A stretch of DNA of 64,000 nt from SAR324 cluster bacterium (GCA_028281495.1 JANQJU010000043.1:32316-96315); one strand, 5' to 3'; positions 25,212-35,284 are shown, numbered from the stretch's first letter. The notes: generated by a model not told the origin, from the letters alone. Translations and numbers: made by a program.

Positions 25212-28097
25212 TCAGGCGACAGCTCGTTCGGAAGGAATATCCACTTGGGCAGGGAAGGTGATGCTGAAGGTTGAACCAGAATCGGATTCACTGGTGACGG
25301 AAACGTCACCACCGATCAATTGAGTCATGTTTTTCACCAAGGCGAGTCCCAGACCGGTGCCTTCGTACTTGCGAGTTTCGGAACCATCCACTTGCCGGAA
25401 GGCCTCGAAAATGGTGTCGATTTGAGAAGGAGGAATGCCACACCCGGTATCAGCCACATCAATATTGATCCAACCTTCTTGTGAAGAAGCAATGACCGTG
25501 ACACTGCCTTCCTGAGTAAACTTGATGGCATTACCCAATAAATTGATCAGAATTTGTCGGATTTTGTCCTGATCGGTACGGCATTGTGGCAAGGTTTCCA
25601 TCACGTCCAACTTCAATTCAATGGGTTTATTCGCAACCAAGGCTTCCATTAAGCCTAAGACTTCACGAAGTAGTTCCTCGAGATCAAAGGCCATGGCATT
25701 GACCTGCATTTTGCGCGCTTCAATTTTGGAGAGGTCAAGAATTGAATTGATCAACTCCAAAAGGTGTTCTCCGCTCTTATTGACACGATTCAGACGATCT
25801 TTCTGGTAATCGGTCAGAGGATCATCTTCGTCGGCATCTAGAAGGGTTTCTGTAAAACCAATGATGGCATTCAGTGGAGTTCGCAATTCATGAGACATAT
25901 TAGCGAGAAATTCACTTTTGGTTCGGGTCGCTGCTTCCAGTTCTAGGTTGGCGGTTTCGAGATACTGGCGTTGCTGTTCTACGGTCTGAAATGTCATTGC
26001 ATTTTGTATTGAAACCGCGAGTTGCAAGACGGTGTTCTCGATGAAACGTAATGTCGTTTCGTTGAATTCTGACACACTGGCAAGCACGAAAACCCCCATG
26101 CACTTCTGTCGAAAGACTAAAGGATATCCCACAATCATCGCCGGATAACTGCTGATCCCTCCTAAGTGAAATTGCCCATGTTCTGGTGCAGGATAGCGAA
26201 TGATCGTTGTCTTTTGAGTTTGAAAGACATGGGTGGGGAACCCATGCACTTGGTAAAAGTCCTCTTCGGTAACACTTTGGTCGACGGTGTAGTGGTATTT
26301 CACTCGTAATTGTTGGTCTCCATGTTCATCCAGATACAAAATACCTAATTGAGAATTAGTACTATTGACCAAAGTTTTCACCGCGGCATCTAAAACCGAG
26401 CCAATGTCAAGTGAGTTGATGGCTTCTGCAATCGCTGCTTGAGCGCGATCAATTTTCACTTGTTCTAATAACTTTTCGTTCTGTTCTTCTAACTGCTCTA
26501 CCATCTTTTGCTGGCTTCGTCCTTCGGCCTCCAACCGGGCAACCAAATCCAAGCGAGCACGGCGGTCGTTGCGTTCCTGAGTCGCATTTTTCCAGTGCAA
26601 CACAGGACCCATGAATTGGTGAGCCGCATCGAACAAGGGGCTGAATGTGATTTCCACGATGAGATGGCCTACCTGCACATCAGTTGTAGGAGGTAAGGTG
26701 TAGGGAGAAGCCAATTGGCTGGGTTCGATGGATTTGGAATCCAACATGAAATCAATGCTTTTGCCGATTAACTCTTCTGGTGCAACTGGGAGGTATTCTC
26801 CGAACTGCTTCAATTCTCTTAAGGCGGCAGGGTTGATATAGACCAATTCTCGATCCGGTGTGGCCAACATGACGGGGAACGGAGAACTTTCCAAAATCTG
26901 ACGCCCTCGGTTGGCTTGCTTAGTACGTTCGCTAATTGCGATAAGCATCTCCTCAAATTCTAAGGCCAGCTCTCCCACTTCATCTTGTGTCGTGATTTCT
27001 AGGTGCCCGTCAAAATCCTCATGTTTGACTTTTCGAACAGCGTCGCGCAGTTCCCGTAACGGTTTTACCACACGCCGTCCTAAAATGATGGAAAGGATCA
27101 CACCAAGAAAGAAAATACCTAAAGGAATCGCCAAGAGCCAAATCCTCCAGCGTTCGAACTCGTCCTGAAGCGCTCGATTGTTCTTTTTGGCAAAGTCCGA
27201 TTGCCATTGCACAATATTCCGAATGGACTCTTCAATGCGACGGACCATTGGAATGGTTTGGGTTGCCATCCGGTGGCGAGCAATGTTCCAATCTTCTTTG
27301 TTGCGGTCTTGATAGATCAAAGCGAGGAGGGGTTCGACTTCTTGACGGTTTTTAAGAAATTGTCGGAAATGAGAAAGTTGTATGGGGGTGAAGCTTTCTT
27401 GTAGGTTTTGAATATCGAGTAACAGGCGTTCGCTTTCAGCCCAGCTTTCTTGGAATCGTTCCCAAGTGGTCAGGTCGCCGCGTTCTACATAGTCATGCAA
27501 ATCAGTGATTGCGAACCAAAGAATTCCTCGTGATTCGGTGAGTACCTGAAGTGCTTGTTGGTTGACAAGGCCATTTCGAGCACTGTCTTCTAACATGTTC
27601 CCCAGGTTTTTGATCATGATTCGAAACGCAGGTTGTACCTGTTCTGCAAACAATTGTAGGGCTGGAATATTTTCAGGCAAGTGAGCAATGGCTTCTATTT
27701 CTTGCTGTAGTTTTTTCAACTCCAGCAGGGCTAAGCGCACATCATAGAAATGCCGCGTCTCTTCGGCACGCTCCCATTCATAATCAGGGTCTCCATAGAG
27801 GTTCTTCAGCTGCTCCAACATGGGATCGATTTCATTTTCCCATGACTCGATCCGCTCCTTTTTAAAGGATTCGGAACCAAACAACACCCAACCGCGTTGA
27901 GCTGCAATCGAATGGTTGATCCCATTCATCAATTGCACCCATGCCAAAGCTGTGGGTTGTTGTTTTTCAATCAAATGGTCTGTGAGTTGGTTTTGTTCTC
28001 GAAACTGAAAATAGAGGATAAGATAGCCAATCAGTGGAATAGCGGAAATGATATAAAACACCACTAAGATTTTGGTCCGAATTCGACTTGGCATCAT
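25212..28097 (-). CDS. Multi-domain sensor histidine kinase (HAMP-PAS-GAF-HisKA-HATPase)
   Basis: A 961-residue sensor kinase. TM1 lies at about 8-30, then a helical extracellular sensor region (about 35-315), TM2 (about 318-340), HAMP (about 340-390), PAS-like (about 405-510), coiled coil with LEEQNEKLLEQVK, GAF (about 565-715), HisKA H-box MSHELRTPLNAIIGF (about 735) and the HATPase with NLLGNAIKF (N box), DTGCGIPPSQ and GTGLGLALVKNM (G boxes). There is no fused receiver. It is stand-alone, with no response regulator beside it. The ATG at 28097 has GGGAG upstream. Confidence 0.88.
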   Translation of the reverse strand: MMPSRIRTKILVVFYIISAIPLIGYLILYFQFREQNQLTDHLIEKQQPTALAWVQLMNGINHSIAAQRGWVLFGSESFKKERIESWENEIDPMLEQLKNLYGDPDYEWERAEETRHFYDVRLALLELKKLQQEIEAIAHLPENIPALQLFAEQVQPAFRIMIKNLGNMLEDSARNGLVNQQALQVLTESRGILWFAITDLHDYVERGDLTTWERFQESWAESERLLLDIQNLQESFTPIQLSHFRQFLKNRQEVEPLLALIYQDRNKEDWNIARHRMATQTIPMVRRIEESIRNIVQWQSDFAKKNNRALQDEFERWRIWLLAIPLGIFFLGVILSIILGRRVVKPLRELRDAVRKVKHEDFDGHLEITTQDEVGELALEFEEMLIAISERTKQANRGRQILESSPFPVMLATPDRELVYINPAALRELKQFGEYLPVAPEELIGKSIDFMLDSKSIEPSQLASPYTLPPTTDVQVGHLIVEITFSPLFDAAHQFMGPVLHWKNATQERNDRRARLDLVARLEAEGRSQQKMVEQLEEQNEKLLEQVKIDRAQAAIAEAINSLDIGSVLDAAVKTLVNSTNSQLGILYLDEHGDQQLRVKYHYTVDQSVTEEDFYQVHGFPTHVFQTQKTTIIRYPAPEHGQFHLGGISSYPAMIVGYPLVFRQKCMGVFVLASVSEFNETTLRFIENTVLQLAVSIQNAMTFQTVEQQRQYLETANLELEAATRTKSEFLANMSHELRTPLNAIIGFTETLLDADEDDPLTDYQKDRLNRVNKSGEHLLELINSILDLSKIEARKMQVNAMAFDLEELLREVLGLMEALVANKPIELKLDVMETLPQCRTDQDKIRQILINLLGNAIKFTQEGSVTVIASSQEGWINIDVADTGCGIPPSQIDTIFEAFRQVDGSETRKYEGTGLGLALVKNMTQLIGGDVSVTSESDSGSTFSITFPAQVDIPSERAVA

Positions 28098-28262
28098 AGG
28101 AAGACTCCCGATTTTCTCAACTTTGCCACATCAGATAGGGGATTGACGATCCGGTTTGTTGAATTCACAGGATCAGGGCGATCAAAGCATTAGCGGCAAG
28201 GGCCGTTCAGATACTTGAATCTGCATTACGTCATGCAGGAGCAACGCCATGCACGGCTTGTC

Positions 28263-28607
28263 TCAATGATGCACTCCCAAGCCGCTCAAGAATCCATCGA
28301 GATTCCCTCCACTACGCACGAAGTTGACCAAGGTTTCTAATTCCCCGTTATCGAACCAAATACCATGTATTTCGCAGCGGTCTACGATGATTCCATTGAG
28401 CGACACCTTTTTCATTTCATGGGTGCAGACCGGGCAATTTTTTACCGGGTCATCATCGTCAGCTTCTACTTCTTCGGGGGCTTGTGCCTCCAATTGTTGT
28501 TGCTGCTTTCGTTTTTGGAATACTCCGGGAAGCACAAAAAACGTCCCGTAAAACAGCCCTCCGGCTACCGCTAGAAAAATCAGCCAATAGAGATACCATG
28601 CCATCAT
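28263..28607 (-). CDS. Membrane-anchored TFIIB-type zinc-ribbon protein
   Basis: A 114-residue protein. One N-terminal TM (about 5-28) is followed by an acidic linker (PEEVEADDDDP) and a zf-TFIIB-type module with CPVCTHEMKKV (first CxxC) and DRCEIHGIWFDNGELETL (CxxH-type second half). This family (zinc-ribbon with GIWFD) is widespread and uncharacterised. The gene starts 9 nt after bamA and belongs to the same operon, so a role near the envelope is plausible. Confidence 0.8.
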   Translation of the reverse strand: MMAWYLYWLIFLAVAGGLFYGTFFVLPGVFQKRKQQQQLEAQAPEEVEADDDDPVKNCPVCTHEMKKVSLNGIIVDRCEIHGIWFDNGELETLVNFVRSGGNLDGFLSGLGVHH

Positions 28608-28616
28608 ACCCCCTGT

Positions 28617-31145
28617 TTAAAACAAACCACTGATATTAAATTCAAATTTATCTGGAGCTTCACCTTCGCGCTGATCTAATTTCTGGCCGTACTCAAATCG
28701 CAAAACCCCTACCGGAGTGATCAAACGCACCCCAGCCCCCACACTTTGCCGCACGTCAAAGAAACCGGGTTCCTTTTCATCAAGCAAGGCGTACTGAATG
28801 CTCTCTGCATTCACATTCCCTGCATCATAAAACACGACTCCTCGAACATTGCTCGTTTCATCACTCGTCAAGGGGAACACCAATTCCATATTGAAGATGC
28901 GTTGAGAAATTCCACCTCCTATCAGTTTACGGAGCTGAGCCTCGGTCAAATCACGGGTTCGTTCGTCAATCACATCACTTTCTGTTCCCCCACTCTCGTC
29001 AACGACGGTGCGGACTTCGCGATGGCGCTCAGCATCATTTCCGGCAAAGGGACCTGCAATCGCACGCAAGTTATGGCCACGAATGGTGGCAATTCCTCCG
29101 ATGCGGAAGCGGTCTTCTGCGGGAATCCGAGAATTGGCCACTTGTTCCAACCAGCCTAGACGAGCTTGAGCCATTAAAACCAAGGTCCGGTCCTCATTGA
29201 GTGACCAAAACTGTTGATAACGATAATTGTACTCTCGAAGACGGGTATTTCCACCCAAAATATCGCCACCCGTTTGAATGATACTAAAGCTTGTATTGAT
29301 CCCGTTGGAAGGAAAAATAGGATGATTCACCGTATTATAACTCAGGGTGGGAGCAATGGAACGCTTGATCACACTGGGGACTTGTTCCTCAAACAGGCGA
29401 TCCACCGCACTGAACCGGAACGACAGGCGCAGGTTTCGGATGATTCTCAATGGAAACCCGATAGAAGTCGAAAAAGAGTTTTCGATCCGATCCTGAGATC
29501 TCAAATCCGGATTGCTGATACGTCGTTGCGACACAGTCACCGATGTCGAAATTCGGGACCCAAACAAACGGGGTTCAATGAATGTGATACTGAAATCGTT
29601 TTGTACTCCTTGTTGGGCAGCTTGAGCACTGAAACGCAATGTTTGCCCACGCCCGAACAAATTCCCTTTGGAAACAGAAAACCCTCCTGACAATCGAGAA
29701 ACCTCGCTGAACCCTAATTGCGCTTGAAATGTTCCGGTTTGAGCTTCCTTCAGTCGGACAGTCATATCTAAAATGTTGTCTTCGTCTTCAATGGGTTCTC
29801 GGTCGATCGCCAATCCGGGCTCAAAGAATCCCAGTCGTTCCATGTTCGCCTGGCTTCTGCGCAGTTTTTTCCCATTGTAGAGTTCACCTTCTTGCACTGC
29901 CAATTCACGGCGTATGACATAATCGCGTGTTTCGGTGTTTCCAGAAAATTCTATCCGTCCGATATAGGCTTTTTCATTTCTCAGAATGTCATAAGTCACA
30001 TCCACGGTTCGGGTTTCCTCATGGATGGTCGTTCGGGGAATGATTCGCACAAAGGCATAGCCTTGTTCCTGATAGATTTGATTGAGCAACGTACGATCTT
30101 CGTTTTGTAAAAATGGATTGTAGACTTCGCCTTCCTTCAATTTCAATTGTTCCAGCAGGTCGGCTTTGGGATCAAAGACGTCTTTGTCTTCTGTATCCAA
30201 TTGTTGCAACAAATCGGCATTGGCACTGAACCCTTCACCCGTCTGGGATTTGAGTCGGTCTGCCAGAGCTGCTTGCTCATGCAAGATATCTCCCGTGATA
30301 TCCACTTTCCCTGTAAAATACTGTTCTCCTTCAGTGATATCGAGAAACACCTTCAGCTGGCTGTAGTCAGGATTGTGGTAAACGATCACTTTGGGTTTCT
30401 CAATGAAGACTTTGATGTATCCATCGCGCAGATAAAATTGAGTGATCAATGCCAAATCTTGATTGATTTTTTCTTCCTGAAACACTCCGGATTCGTTGAT
30501 CCACGACACACAATCGATTTCTGAACTTTGCATAAAACGTTTCACTTGCAATTCCGAAAACACCTCAGTGCCAGCCACATGAATGTCGGTTAAGTACACA
30601 ATGGGTGTTTCATCAATGACGAAGTGAATGATGTAATCCCGTTCCGAAACTTCTTCGATTCGGTGGCTTACCTTGACTCGGGCATAACCATCCTTGCGAT
30701 ATAGGTCTCGGATGATGTTTTCATCTTGTTTCACTTTTACAGGGTCATAGATTTCTTGAGTTTTGGTGGTGAGTTCTTCCAACAAGGTATCTTCGGATAA
30801 GGCGCGACGTCCCTCAAATCGCAGGGCTTGGATGCGTGGACGTTCAACCACCACAAAACGCAATAGGAAGCCATCTTCTAGTCGGTCTAATTCCACACGA
30901 ACGTCTTTAAATAGGCCCATGTCATAGATGGTTTTGATATCTTGGATAATTTTCTTCCGATTCAACGGCTCGTTGACCTGACTCTCTAGCTTAAATAACA
31001 CTTGAGAGGTTTCCAAATCATTCGCCCCCTCGACGACAATGTCGGTAACAACAGGCGTTTGTGCCGAAAGTGAAAAGGAAATAGAAATTAAGAACAGCAA
31101 GAAGAACAAAAGCCGTAATACGGCGTTCCGACATGGCAGGATCAT
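28617..31145 (-). CDS. bamA: Outer-membrane protein assembly factor BamA
   Basis: An 842-residue Omp85 protein: signal peptide (1-28, LRLLFFLLFLISISFSLSAQ), POTRA domains (about 30-430, with recurring PRIQALRFEGRRALS and ARVKVSHR-like strands) and a C-terminal beta barrel with the conserved IRGH motif (about 686) in the L6 region and a final strand FEFNISGLF ending in Phe. BamA folds and inserts beta-barrel proteins. One POTRA contains an extra stretch (about 301-338) with three roughly 17-residue copies of a (A/K)DLL(Q/E)QL...F(D/N)P pattern, unusual for the family. It follows lolD by 15 nt in an envelope operon. Confidence 0.93.
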   Translation of the reverse strand: MILPCRNAVLRLLFFLLFLISISFSLSAQTPVVTDIVVEGANDLETSQVLFKLESQVNEPLNRKKIIQDIKTIYDMGLFKDVRVELDRLEDGFLLRFVVVERPRIQALRFEGRRALSEDTLLEELTTKTQEIYDPVKVKQDENIIRDLYRKDGYARVKVSHRIEEVSERDYIIHFVIDETPIVYLTDIHVAGTEVFSELQVKRFMQSSEIDCVSWINESGVFQEEKINQDLALITQFYLRDGYIKVFIEKPKVIVYHNPDYSQLKVFLDITEGEQYFTGKVDITGDILHEQAALADRLKSQTGEGFSANADLLQQLDTEDKDVFDPKADLLEQLKLKEGEVYNPFLQNEDRTLLNQIYQEQGYAFVRIIPRTTIHEETRTVDVTYDILRNEKAYIGRIEFSGNTETRDYVIRRELAVQEGELYNGKKLRRSQANMERLGFFEPGLAIDREPIEDEDNILDMTVRLKEAQTGTFQAQLGFSEVSRLSGGFSVSKGNLFGRGQTLRFSAQAAQQGVQNDFSITFIEPRLFGSRISTSVTVSQRRISNPDLRSQDRIENSFSTSIGFPLRIIRNLRLSFRFSAVDRLFEEQVPSVIKRSIAPTLSYNTVNHPIFPSNGINTSFSIIQTGGDILGGNTRLREYNYRYQQFWSLNEDRTLVLMAQARLGWLEQVANSRIPAEDRFRIGGIATIRGHNLRAIAGPFAGNDAERHREVRTVVDESGGTESDVIDERTRDLTEAQLRKLIGGGISQRIFNMELVFPLTSDETSNVRGVVFYDAGNVNAESIQYALLDEKEPGFFDVRQSVGAGVRLITPVGVLRFEYGQKLDQREGEAPDKFEFNISGLF

Positions 31146-31160
31146 AATACTACAGTGGAT

Positions 31161-31889
31161 TTAAGAATGGTTTGTAAGCAGCGTGAGTTGGCCGTGTACC
31201 ATGCGGTATTGGTACTTCATGGAGGAAGCCAAGGCAGAATTGTGAGTGATAATGATCACGGTGATACCATACTCTTCATTGAGTTGGAGCATCAAATCCA
31301 AAATCTGTTGGCCCGTTTCTTCATCCAAATTACCGGTTGGCTCATCGGCTAACAAAATTTTAGGAGAATTGGCAATAGCTCTTGCCACAGCGACACGTTG
31401 TTGTTCTCCTCCTGACAATTGAGCTGGTCGATGATGCAAACGGTCTCCAAGTCCAACTTGTTGTAACAAGGTTGACGCACGTTTCTTGGCCTCTGAGAGG
31501 GCGACGCTTTGGATTCGCAAAGGCATCATAACGTTTTCCAAAGCGGTGAAATCTTGCATCAAGTGGTGAAATTGAAACACAAACCCGACGGTTTGATTTC
31601 GAAAGCGAGCACATTGTTCTCGTTTCATGCTCAATAGATCTTGTCCCTCAACATAGATTTTGCCTTTTTCGGCAGTGTCGAGCGCTCCCAAAACATGCAA
31701 AAATGTACTTTTCCCCGTACCAGAAGCCCCTACAATCGCCACGGTCGCTTTTCGTGGAATTTGTAAATTCACACCTTGTAAGATGTGCAGGATTTTTCCT
31801 TCTCCATCACGATAGCTTTTGTGTAGATCAACAACTTCAATCTGAATATTTTTTTGATCCATGCCGGTAGGTTCATTGTCTGGCGTCAT
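31161..31889 (-). CDS. lolD: Lipoprotein-releasing ABC transporter ATPase LolD
   Basis: A 242-residue ABC ATPase with Walker A GASGTGKST, Q-loop (FQFHHLMQD), signature LSGGEQQRVAVARAI, Walker B ILLADEPTG and H-loop IITHN. The spacing and FQFHHL match LolD/MacB-type ATPases. It would drive lipoprotein extraction from the inner membrane with a LolC/LolE membrane pair, but no lolC/lolE is adjacent, unusual for this enzyme. It is followed after 15 nt by bamA. The start may instead be the second in-frame ATG at 31865, giving a protein beginning MDQKNIQ, typical for LolD. Confidence 0.8.
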   Translation of the reverse strand: MTPDNEPTGMDQKNIQIEVVDLHKSYRDGEGKILHILQGVNLQIPRKATVAIVGASGTGKSTFLHVLGALDTAEKGKIYVEGQDLLSMKREQCARFRNQTVGFVFQFHHLMQDFTALENVMMPLRIQSVALSEAKKRASTLLQQVGLGDRLHHRPAQLSGGEQQRVAVARAIANSPKILLADEPTGNLDEETGQQILDLMLQLNEEYGITVIIITHNSALASSMKYQYRMVHGQLTLLTNHS

Positions 31890-32005
31890 ATTCGTTCACT
31901 TGAATTGCAGAGAGGTGATCACTTGAGCTTCCACACTGGGTTTCGGGTGGCCGCCCGATCATTTTTATGGAGGAAACAACAGGTGAGGCTGCCGGTCCGC
32001 TCCGG

Positions 32006-33268
32006 TTAAGAGGACGGTAGAAACTCCGGCAATTGTTTGGGAAGAAAATATTTTTGCAACCGAGCGTATTGAGGAATTCCTTTTTGGTATGATGGCGAAT
32101 CTTGCCCTTCGATCAAAGGGCGACAATAGTTTAAAAATTCTTCGGTCACCCCAAAGCCATCATCATTGAGATAGACATCGGGTAAGGGCCTTTCTTGACT
32201 GGCTACCGATGTTGCATCCACATGGCTTAGGCTCCACCGATAAGGATCATTGCTTTCTCGAACAATCGTAACCATTTGGCCATTCCATCCTTCTTGCGAT
32301 AAAGTCACAGCATGTTTCCCACACGCAATGGCTTGTTCAATATCCACACGAGAAGCGATATGCCTTGCTGAACGCTGACAGTAATCGAGCAGTGCTCCGT
32401 GTGTGCGGAAGCCCAATCGTTGTTTGATCATGTTTTGAAGCAAGGCTCCGACTCCACCCAATTGGGTATTGCCAAAATTATCTGTATATCCTGCATCGGC
32501 CCAAAATTTCCCTTCCTTGGTACGAATGCCTTCGGAAACGGCAATTACACAATAGCCATATTGTGCAATCGTTTCATCGACGCGGGCCAATAAGGGGTCT
32601 TCCTCGACCGGTCGTTCTGGAACCAAGATGATATGAGGGGGGTCTCCTTCTATCGAACGGGCCAGGGCAGTGGAAGCTGCAATCCATCCCGTGTGGCGTC
32701 CCATCGTTTCCATTACAAACACTTTGGTAGAATCCCGACACATGGAGAGCAGGTCAAATCCTGCTTCTAGAATAGAGATGGCATTGTACTTGGCTGCCGA
32801 ACCATACCCCGGGCAATTATCTGTTTCTGGCAAGTCGTTATCAACGGTTTTCGGTATTCCGATACAGGAGAGTTCATATCCCATTTGCTGGGAAATCTGA
32901 CTAATTTTCGCCACAGTATCCATCGAATCATTGCCTCCGTTGTAAAAGAAATAACGGATATTGTGCGCTTCACAAACCTGTACAATCCGTTCAAATTCAA
33001 CGCGGTTTTTTTCGAGATCGGGTAATTTGTGGCGGCAGGAACCAAAAGCAGCGCCTGGGGTATAACGGAGAGATTCTAAGGTGATAGGCTCTTCTTCTTG
33101 TAGATCCAGCAAATTTTCTTCCAAAATGCCGTTGATGCCATACAAAGCGCCGTAAACATTTTCAATACAATCGGTTTTAAACGCTCTTTTGATGACCCCA
33201 TAAGCCGAGGCATTGATCACACTCGTGACTCCCCCAGATTGGGCATAAACTGCATTTCCTTTTTGCAT
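32006..33268 (-). CDS. pfp: Pyrophosphate-dependent 6-phosphofructokinase
   Basis: A 420-residue phosphofructokinase. Characteristic segments are GVTSVINASAYG near the start, the phosphoryl-donor motif GGNDSMDT (about 106-113), the catalytic PKTVDND (about 140), MGRHTGW and a Lys/Asp-rich second half. Replacement of the ATP-type GGDG by GGND is seen in PPi-dependent enzymes of this subgroup, so the donor is probably pyrophosphate, making the glycolytic step reversible. It is in line with the response regulator and lipoprotein upstream and lolD/bamA downstream, though gaps of 69 and 116 nt leave operon membership open. Confidence 0.87.
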   Translation of the reverse strand: MQKGNAVYAQSGGVTSVINASAYGVIKRAFKTDCIENVYGALYGINGILEENLLDLQEEEPITLESLRYTPGAAFGSCRHKLPDLEKNRVEFERIVQVCEAHNIRYFFYNGGNDSMDTVAKISQISQQMGYELSCIGIPKTVDNDLPETDNCPGYGSAAKYNAISILEAGFDLLSMCRDSTKVFVMETMGRHTGWIAASTALARSIEGDPPHIILVPERPVEEDPLLARVDETIAQYGYCVIAVSEGIRTKEGKFWADAGYTDNFGNTQLGGVGALLQNMIKQRLGFRTHGALLDYCQRSARHIASRVDIEQAIACGKHAVTLSQEGWNGQMVTIVRESNDPYRWSLSHVDATSVASQERPLPDVYLNDDGFGVTEEFLNYCRPLIEGQDSPSYQKGIPQYARLQKYFLPKQLPEFLPSS

Positions 33269-33337
33269 AGACGGTGACCTCTATTCTTCGAATTAAACGA
33301 AAACTTCTACTCAATCCCTGTCACAATAACAAGCTTG

Positions 33338-33601
33338 TTACTGTTCTTCTTTGAACAAGTCCCGTAACCGTTTTCGGACTTTTTTGGTTGGCGGAATAGC
33401 ACGGTTACACAGGCTCGGATCGGCATAATTGGTCACCCGACGTAAAGGGGGAGTGGAGGCCTCATATACACAACTCTCTTCAGTAAGCCCCCAAGGAGAG
33501 GAGGAAGTTTCCGAACTGCTACTACTGCATCCGGCCAAACTTCCGATGAGGAGGAAGGCCATACTGAGGAACTGCCAGGTTAGTCGGTGTGGCAAGGGCA
33601 T
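33338..33601 (-). CDS. Small lipoprotein
   Basis: An 87-residue protein with a type II signal peptide (AFLLIGSLAGC, lipobox LAGC) and a short mature part of Ser-rich linker, WGLTEESCVYEAS and a basic C terminus (KKVRKRLRDLFKEEQ). The +2 residue is Ser, so outer-membrane sorting by the Lol system is expected. It lies 9 nt after the response regulator gene and is probably co-transcribed. No family recognised. Confidence 0.72.
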   Translation of the reverse strand: MPLPHRLTWQFLSMAFLLIGSLAGCSSSSSETSSSPWGLTEESCVYEASTPPLRRVTNYADPSLCNRAIPPTKKVRKRLRDLFKEEQ

Positions 33602-33610
33602 GGGGTTCCA

Positions 33611-34015
33611 TCATGATTTTGCGTTCATCACGAGTCGCGCCCATTTATGCACACGATGGATCGCTGCTTGAATAGAAATCACAACATCTTCTGTATTGAA
33701 CGGTTTTTCAAAATAATCAGTCGCTCCAGCTTTGAGGCATTCCACCACACGTTGCTTGTTGCTGTGTGCTGTCATAATAAAGACTTGGATCAAGCTATTG
33801 AATCCCTTACAGAATCGCAGCAGGTCGATCCCAGACATCCCTGGCATATGAATATCTGTAATAACGATAAAAAATTCTTCCGTTTCAATCAGTTCCATTG
33901 CAGCTTCTGCTGTGTTGGCTGAGGTGACTTCATGCCCTAGATCTTTTAGGATCTCACTTAAAATCAGTGTCATGTCTTTGTCGTCATCAACCACTAGAAT
34001 CTTTGCATATTCCAT
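33611..34015 (-). CDS. Single-domain response regulator (CheY-like)
   Basis: A 134-residue receiver. All key residues are present: acidic pair in LVVDDDKD, phospho-Asp in VITDIHMPG, switch Thr in IMTAHS, and Lys in FEKPF. There is no output domain, so it passes the signal to another protein. The frame is open to a TTG at 34075, but the ATG at 34015, giving the natural MEYAKILVVDDD start, is preferred. It could be a target of one of the orphan HPt or histidine kinases in this window; that is only inference. Confidence 0.85.
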   Translation of the reverse strand: MEYAKILVVDDDKDMTLILSEILKDLGHEVTSANTAEAAMELIETEEFFIVITDIHMPGMSGIDLLRFCKGFNSLIQVFIMTAHSNKQRVVECLKAGATDYFEKPFNTEDVVISIQAAIHRVHKWARLVMNAKS

Positions 34016-34162
34016 GTTTTCAATAACCTCGTCAAATGAGTGAATGAATACTAGCCCCTTGCCATCCCAGGACAAAGTGATTATTTAGAAAATACCCCAA
34101 CGATCAGGCTGTTACGGCGATCAACATACCCGTTTTACTACTTGAAATCAAAGCAGAAGAAA

Positions 34163-35284
34163 ATGAAATCACGATACGATGTCTTCCTCGCAGTACTCGT
34201 TTTCACCTTACTCTTATTCGGCACAGTGATGATTTTAAGCACCAGTGCTGTGTTTGCCGAATTGCACTATAGCGACAGTTTTTTCTTCTTCAAAAACCGA
34301 CTCTTGCATCTCACAATTGGTTCATTGGCATTGATTGCAGGAGCCGCCATCGATTACCATCGCTGGGAGAAGTTGATCTTAGGTTTGATGGTGCTCATGC
34401 TTGTCCTCTTAGTGGGTGTGCTGATCCCAGAAATTGGTCATGAAGTGAAAGGGGGACGGCGTTGGCTGCGCCTTTTGGGGTTCAGTTTCCAACCCGCAGA
34501 ACTCCTCAAGATCGTTCTCATCTTTTATGTTGCATCCTACCTGCAACGCAAACAGGAAGTGATGACCTCTTTTTTCCGTGGGCTCACCCCTAATTTCATT
34601 GTGCTTGGTATCTATCTTTTTTTGGTCTTGCTTCAGCCGGATTTTGGCACGGTGGTTTTAATATCATTAACTGTTTTGTTGATGGTTTATATTGGCGGCG
34701 CTCGCTCTCTCCATATTTTTGGCAGCCTCCTTGCCTGTTCTGTGATTGCAGGTTTTTTGATTGTTAGCCAAACCTATCGAATTCGTCGACTCTTGGCTTT
34801 TCTCAATCCTTGGGAGGATCCTTTGGATTCTGGTTTCCAAATCATCCAATCTTTCATTGCACTCGGTTCAGGGGGATGGTTTGGTCGAGGGTTTTGGGAC
34901 GGGCGACAGAAACTGTTCTTTCTTCCAGACGCGCACACCGATTTCATTTTTGCCATCCTTGGGGAAGAACTCGGCTTCTTCGGAGTTTGTTTGCTCGTTT
35001 TGCTATTCGCTTTGTTTATTTGGCGTGGCTATATGATTGCTTGGAATGCGCAAGATGCATTTGGTAAATATTTAGCATTTGGCATCACCACGTCTATCAG
35101 TTTACAAATCATCCTCAATTTGTTTGTTGTCACAGGCATGCTCCCTACAAAAGGTTTACCCCTTCCATTCATCAGTGCAGGCGGTACTTCGTTGGTCACC
35201 ACGCTTTTTATGACGGGTATTTTGCTCAATGTCAGTTCTTCTACTGGGCAAAAAAATGTTAGCGTAAATGGATTGTCTCCCTAA
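34163..35284 (+). CDS. ftsW: FtsW/RodA-family peptidoglycan polymerase
   Basis: A 373-residue SEDS protein with about 10 TM helices. Signature stretches are WLRLLGFSFQPAELLKI, NPWEDPLDSGFQIIQSFIALGSGG (the catalytic-Asp loop region) and GLPLPFISAGGTSL at the end. The N terminus (LLFGTVMILSTSAV) and length fit FtsW, but RodA cannot be excluded by eye. It polymerises lipid II into glycan strands with a partner class B PBP. It stands outside any dcw cluster. The frame starts with TTG at 34142; the ATG at 34163 with AGAAG upstream is preferred. Confidence 0.82.
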   Translation: MKSRYDVFLAVLVFTLLLFGTVMILSTSAVFAELHYSDSFFFFKNRLLHLTIGSLALIAGAAIDYHRWEKLILGLMVLMLVLLVGVLIPEIGHEVKGGRRWLRLLGFSFQPAELLKIVLIFYVASYLQRKQEVMTSFFRGLTPNFIVLGIYLFLVLLQPDFGTVVLISLTVLLMVYIGGARSLHIFGSLLACSVIAGFLIVSQTYRIRRLLAFLNPWEDPLDSGFQIIQSFIALGSGGWFGRGFWDGRQKLFFLPDAHTDFIFAILGEELGFFGVCLLVLLFALFIWRGYMIAWNAQDAFGKYLAFGITTSISLQIILNLFVVTGMLPTKGLPLPFISAGGTSLVTTLFMTGILLNVSSSTGQKNVSVNGLSP

